This document shows, in pieces, positions 60,656-64,000 of a stretch of DNA of 64,000 bases (the first letter of the stretch is position 1; each line of letters begins with the position of its first letter). The translations under genes were made by a program, and so were the position numbers. Origin of the DNA: Mesorhizobium sangaii (lineage in GTDB: Bacteria; Pseudomonadota; Alphaproteobacteria; Rhizobiales; Rhizobiaceae); NCBI RefSeq assembly GCF_014207355.1, contig NZ_JACHEF010000006.1:1-64000 (forward strand). Reading direction: 5' to 3'. Below the pieces are notes generated by a model, which saw nothing but the letters and a program-made list of their open reading frames with translations, ran no database searches and was not told where the DNA came from.

Positions 60656-61120
60656 TCAGGCTGCGATCTCGACGACCGCCTCGATTTCGACGGTGATATT
60701 TCCCGGCAAGGAGCCGACCCCGATCGCCGAGCGGGCATGACCGCCGATATTGTCGAAGACATCGGCGAACAGGTCGGAACAGCCGTTGACCACCTTTGGG
60801 TGATCGCTGAAGGTCGGTATCGCGTTGACGAAGCCGAGCAGCTTGACGATGCGCACGATGCGACCGAGGTCGCCGGCGGCTGCGTGCATGACGGCGAGTA
60901 GATTGAGGCCGGTGAGGCGGGCATGCTGATAGGCCTCCTCGACGGTGACATCGTCTCCCACCTTGCCGGTGAACAGCGTGCCGTCGGCCCGCAGTGGTCC
61001 CTGACCGGACAGGAAAATCAACCGCCCACTTTCGGCGTGGGTGACGAAGTTGGCGATCGGGGTCGGCGGCTCGGGCAGCGTCAAGCCGAGTTCGGCGAGC
61101 CGGATGTAGGGCGTCATCAA
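60656..61120 (-). CDS. RidA family protein
   Basis: Protein of 154 residues of the YjgF/UK114 family, in the longer subgroup. The catalytic arginine is in GHARSAIGVGSLPGNITVEI. RidA proteins hydrolyse reactive enamine/imine intermediates released by PLP enzymes, which fits its place 23 bases upstream of the SelA-like gene. Either of two adjacent ATGs (61120 or 61117) could be used. Confidence 0.92.
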   Translation of the reverse strand: MMTPYIRLAELGLTLPEPPTPIANFVTHAESGRLIFLSGQGPLRADGTLFTGKVGDDVTVEEAYQHARLTGLNLLAVMHAAAGDLGRIVRIVKLLGFVNAIPTFSDHPKVVNGCSDLFADVFDNIGGHARSAIGVGSLPGNITVEIEAVVEIAA

Positions 61121-61152
61121 TTGCTCCTTGCGACAGCTTTCGCTGTCCAGTG

Positions 61153-61947
61153 TCAGAAATGCGAGGCGCGGAAGCGCGCCAGGAAAGTGCGGAGGCGCTC
61201 GTTGGTGGTCTCAGCCGCGAGAATCTCCTTCGGCGGGCCGACGGCGCTGACGCCGCCATCGGCCATGAACACGATGCGGCTCGAAGCATCGCGCGCGAAG
61301 GCCATCTCATGTGTCACCATCAGCATCGTCATGCCGTCCTCGGCGAGGCTGCGCACGACGGCCAACACTTCGCCGACGAGTTCGGGATCGAGCGCCGAGG
61401 TGATCTCGTCAAGCAGCAGGATCTTCGGCTCCATAGCCACGGCGCGCGCAATGCCGACGCGCTGCTGCTGGCCGCCCGACAGTTCGGCGGGGAGGCTGTC
61501 GGCCTTGTGGGCGAGGCCGACGCGGCCGAGCCAGTGCTCGGCGATCGAGCGCGCCTCGGCTTCGCTTTTTCCACGCACCTTGCGCAGCCCGAGCATGATG
61601 TTGCCGGCCGCCGTCAGGTGCGGAAACAGGTTGAAGCTCTGGAACACCATCCCGGTTTCGGCGCGCATCGCGGCGAGATCGCGTTCGCTGCGGCGCTGAC
61701 GGGTTCCCGGGTCGCGAAAGCCGACCTCCTTGCCGTCGATGCGGATCGAGCCGCTGTCGTAGCTTTCCAGGAAGTTGACGCAACGCAGCAGCGTGGTCTT
61801 GCCGCTGCCCGAGGGGCCGATGACCGTCACTACCTCGCCGCGCGTCACCTGCAAGCTGACCGAGCGCAGGACCTGGACGACGCCAAAGGATTTGGAAACG
61901 TCGCGGACGTCGAGAAGGGCCCGGGTGTCGTTCGAACTTGTGGACAT
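61153..61947 (-). CDS. Polar amino-acid-type ABC transporter ATP-binding protein
   Basis: ATPase of 264 residues. Motifs are GPSGSGKTTLLR, MVFQSFNLFPH, LSGGQQQRVGIAR, LLLDEITSALDPE (I in place of the usual P) and VTHEM. It powers the two permeases encoded just upstream and belongs to the family that moves amino acids, opines and related solutes. The start at 61947 is two bases after the stop of the second permease. Confidence 0.92.
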   Translation of the reverse strand: MSTSSNDTRALLDVRDVSKSFGVVQVLRSVSLQVTRGEVVTVIGPSGSGKTTLLRCVNFLESYDSGSIRIDGKEVGFRDPGTRQRRSERDLAAMRAETGMVFQSFNLFPHLTAAGNIMLGLRKVRGKSEAEARSIAEHWLGRVGLAHKADSLPAELSGGQQQRVGIARAVAMEPKILLLDEITSALDPELVGEVLAVVRSLAEDGMTMLMVTHEMAFARDASSRIVFMADGGVSAVGPPKEILAAETTNERLRTFLARFRASHF

Positions 61948-61949
61948 TG

Positions 61950-62600
61950 CTATTCCCGGATGAAGGAGAAACGCCGCTCGAGCCGCCGGCTGGCGAGCGA
62001 AAGGGCATAGTTGACCGCGAAGTAGATGAGCGCACCGAGAATATAGAGCGGCATGGCCTCGTAAGTGCGGCCGATGACCTGGTTGATGGCCTGCATCAGG
62101 TCGGTAATGCCGAGCAGCGACACCAGAGCGCTGCCCTTGACCGCATCGGTGACGCCGTTGATCCAGGGTGGCAGGAAGCGCCGGAATGCCTGCGGGAAAA
62201 TGACGTAAGCCAAGCGCTGGCGAAAGGTCAGCCCGATCGCCATCGCTGCTTCCGACTGCCCTTTCGGGATCGAGCCGACCGCGCCCCTGAGATACTCGAT
62301 GACCTGCGCCGTCTTGAACAGAGTGAGCGCAAGCACGGCGGCCCAGAACGACGGCAGATGAAGCCCGATCGCGGGCACGCCGTAATAGACGAAGAACATC
62401 AGCACCAGGATTGGAATGCCGCGGATCGTGTCGCTGAAGATGCGCACCGCCCAGCGCAGCGGCACGGGACCATAAACCAGGCCGACGCCGAGCAGGACGC
62501 CGGCGATGAGCGACAGGACCACGACCAGCAGCGACACCCACAAGGTCAAGGCGAAGCCCTGGGCGAGGAAAGGCAAGGCATAGGCGATCTGGGTGAGCAT
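61950..62600 (-). CDS. ABC transporter permease, polar amino-acid type
   Basis: Inner-membrane protein of 216 residues with the HisM-type EAA loop (GQSEAAMAIGLTFRQRLAYV). It pairs with the next permease as a heterodimer. The start at 62600 (MLTQIAYALP) is one base after the stop of the upstream permease gene; a longer frame would overlap that gene and gives odd residues. It is part of the ABC-RidA-SelA-like operon. Confidence 0.9.
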   Translation of the reverse strand: MLTQIAYALPFLAQGFALTLWVSLLVVVLSLIAGVLLGVGLVYGPVPLRWAVRIFSDTIRGIPILVLMFFVYYGVPAIGLHLPSFWAAVLALTLFKTAQVIEYLRGAVGSIPKGQSEAAMAIGLTFRQRLAYVIFPQAFRRFLPPWINGVTDAVKGSALVSLLGITDLMQAINQVIGRTYEAMPLYILGALIYFAVNYALSLASRRLERRFSFIRE

Positions 62601-62601
62601 G

Positions 62602-63267
62602 TCAGCGCGCCGCCCTGAATCGGCGCTCGACGAGCCGCAACCCGAAAAGCAGCGCATAGCCGGTCAAAAGATACATCGCCGTCGTGACCAGGTAGACCTC
62701 GACGATACGGAAGGTGTTGAAATTGATCCACTGGGCGCCGTAGGTGAGCTCCGGCACCGAAATGACCGAGGCGATCGAGGTGTCCTTGAACAGCGAGATG
62801 AAGGTGTTGGACAGAGCTGGCAAGGTGATGCGCAGCATGGTCGGCAGGCGCACATGAATCAGCCGCTGCCATGGCGTCAGGCCAATCGCCTTGCCGGCGT
62901 CGAGTTGGCCGCGCGGGACGGCTTCGAGCCCGGAACGGAACACCTCGACCAGATAGGCGCCGCTATAGACCGATAGCGTCAGGATGAACGAGGTCGGGGC
63001 GCTGTAAGCGAGATCGACCACCGTCGGCAGGCCGTAGAACACCAGATAGACGAGCAAGATCAGCGGCACATTGCGGATGAATTCGACGTAGGCAGCGATG
63101 ATGGTGCGCACCACGCGCCCGGCCGAGACGTACCAGACCGCCAGAACCAGGCCGATGACGATGCCGATGGCAATTGAGATGACGGCGAGTTCCAGGCTGA
63201 GCAGCAGTCCGCCCCACAGCTTGTCGAAATGCCGCCAGATCAGGTTGAAATTGAGGGCATAGCCCAT
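62602..63267 (-). CDS. ABC transporter permease, polar amino-acid type
   Basis: Second membrane subunit of 221 residues with EAA loop GQLDAGKAIGLTPWQRLIHV and family text VYSGAYLVEVFRSGLEAVPR. It follows the binding-protein gene after a 77-base gap that contains a long hairpin, and it is tightly linked to the other permease. The importer is therefore receptor, two permeases, ATPase. Confidence 0.91.
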   Translation of the reverse strand: MGYALNFNLIWRHFDKLWGGLLLSLELAVISIAIGIVIGLVLAVWYVSAGRVVRTIIAAYVEFIRNVPLILLVYLVFYGLPTVVDLAYSAPTSFILTLSVYSGAYLVEVFRSGLEAVPRGQLDAGKAIGLTPWQRLIHVRLPTMLRITLPALSNTFISLFKDTSIASVISVPELTYGAQWINFNTFRIVEVYLVTTAMYLLTGYALLFGLRLVERRFRAAR

Positions 63268-63304
63268 GCGTCAGCCTCAGTGCGAAGGGCCGTCGAGGAG
63301 AAGC

Positions 63305-63338
63305 TGGCGGAAGGGCGCTGAATGCCGCCCTTCCGCCA
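63305..63338 (-). other. mRNA hairpin between receptor and permease genes
   Basis: TGGCGGAAGGGCG (63305-63317) and CGCCCTTCCGCCA (63326-63338) are perfect 13-base complements with an 8-base loop. No T-run follows, so it probably stabilises the upstream receptor message rather than terminating it. Confidence 0.8.
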
Positions 63339-63344
63339 ACTGGA

Positions 63345-64000
63345 TCAGATGACCGGAAAGCCGGGATGGCGAGCCGGCGGCTCCTGTCCGAAGTAATCCT
63401 TGAACGCCGCGTCGTAGAGCGCCGTTTCGTGACCGAACATTGCGATGGTGAAGGTCTGATTGACGAAAGTCAGCCAGTCGAGATCGCCTTGCCGGAGTGC
63501 CGCACCGTACAGCATCGAGAACCAGCTCTTGCCGGCGTCGAAGTATTTGTCCGGATTGCGCGAGGCAAGCCAACGCACGGTCGAAAGATCCACCGCGGCA
63601 GCGTCGACACGCTTGGCTTCCAGGGCCTGCAACACGTTGGCCTGGGTGTCGATCTGCATCACCTGCGACTGCGGCAGGGCTATGTGCACCGATGCTTCGG
63701 CATCGACGTTCTGCAGGATCGAGACGCGTGTCGCCGAACCGGCGGCAAGCAATTTGTCGAAGGTCTTGTTCTCGGCGGTGGGAAGGGTCAGCAGAGCGAC
63801 GCCTTCGACATAGTAGGGCCGGGAAAAATTGATGAGCTGCGAACGCTGGGCGCTCATCGTCATGAACTGGATGGTGATGTCGACCTTGTTGGTGGTCACG
63901 TTCGGAATGCGCTGGGCCGGGTCCTGCATGACGAACTCGACCTTGGTCGGATCGTCGAAAAGGCCCTTGGCCAGGATGCGTCCCATGGTGATGTCCATGC
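63345..64000 (-). CDS. ABC transporter substrate-binding protein, partial
   Basis: The C-terminal 217 or so residues of a family-3 solute-binding protein; the N-terminus and signal peptide lie beyond the window edge. Text includes FVMQDPAQRIPNVTTNKVDI, FSRPYYVEGVALL and VDAAAVDLSTVRWLASRNPD, which matches polar amino-acid receptors. The ligand is unknown, though the operon (SelA-like enzyme, RidA) suggests an amino acid or amino sugar acid that is then deaminated. Confidence 0.88.
   Translation of the reverse strand, partial: MDITMGRILAKGLFDDPTKVEFVMQDPAQRIPNVTTNKVDITIQFMTMSAQRSQLINFSRPYYVEGVALLTLPTAENKTFDKLLAAGSATRVSILQNVDAEASVHIALPQSQVMQIDTQANVLQALEAKRVDAAAVDLSTVRWLASRNPDKYFDAGKSWFSMLYGAALRQGDLDWLTFVNQTFTIAMFGHETALYDAAFKDYFGQEPPARHPGFPVI

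Overview
The window is GC-rich chromosomal DNA from an alphaproteobacterium of the order Rhizobiales, most probably Mesorhizobium or a close relative. This is inferred from recognisable gene types and arrangements: serC-serA-purA in series, a PHB locus with phaB-phaA divergent from phaR, a CarD/FdxA/S4/SUV3-like helicase block, a zinc-free L36, an RpoH2-type sigma factor with a GGAAC-type promoter, and a GC-rich palindromic repeat of the kind scattered through rhizobial genomes. No phage, IS element, CRISPR array or rRNA gene is visible.

Layout. 1-2060: a weakly coding left edge, an MFS exporter and a decayed proline tRNA; this may be the end of an accessory segment. 2064-9291: serine biosynthesis (serC behind a two-hairpin leader, serA), a frameshifted EamA transporter, purA and a Pro/Ala-rich membrane protein. 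9459-15719: thiamine salvage, with thiN and an ABC-F protein on one strand and a TPP-riboswitch-controlled thiBPQ importer on the other. A palindromic repeat lies between thiB and thiP and forms the N-terminus of the thiP reading frame. 15979-21015: an M48 lipoprotein protease, rpoH2 and a cystine-type ABC importer. 21101-26429: carD, fdxA, an S4 protein and a large helicase. 26430-27155: a 726-bp gene-free stretch with an exceptional cluster of GANTC (CcrM) sites and two long direct repeats. 27156-33766: PHB metabolism, then two divergent citrate synthase homologues, one fused to a DNA-binding domain, then a patatin. 33799-42444: TetR, a Mo-hydroxylase/diheme cytochrome operon and an RND efflux pair. 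42577-50932: a short-chain epimerase with LysR, an MFS, small conserved proteins, N-formylglutamate amidohydrolase, pyruvate kinase, a hydrolase and a TPR protein. 51045-53420: rpmJ, an LprI-like protein and purEK. 53517-56288: an RpiR/PfkB/TIM-barrel sugar operon. 56461-59278: a Tat phosphoesterase, cupredoxin, ECF sigma and anti-sigma operon. 59427-64000: a SelA-like PLP enzyme, RidA and a polar amino-acid-type ABC importer, cut by the window edge.

Most genes are housekeeping or catabolic and look intact. The candidates for something undescribed are: (1) the divergent citrate synthase pair, in which a citrate synthase with intact catalytic residues carries an N-terminal helix-turn-helix and sits beside three helically phased ATTGAT repeats; (2) the phosphoesterase/cupredoxin/ECF/anti-sigma operon with a candidate autoregulatory promoter and an inverted repeat over its start region; (3) the GANTC cluster. 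Coordinates of starts were chosen from ribosome binding sites, signal peptides and family N-termini; all functions are from reading the sequence, with no database search.
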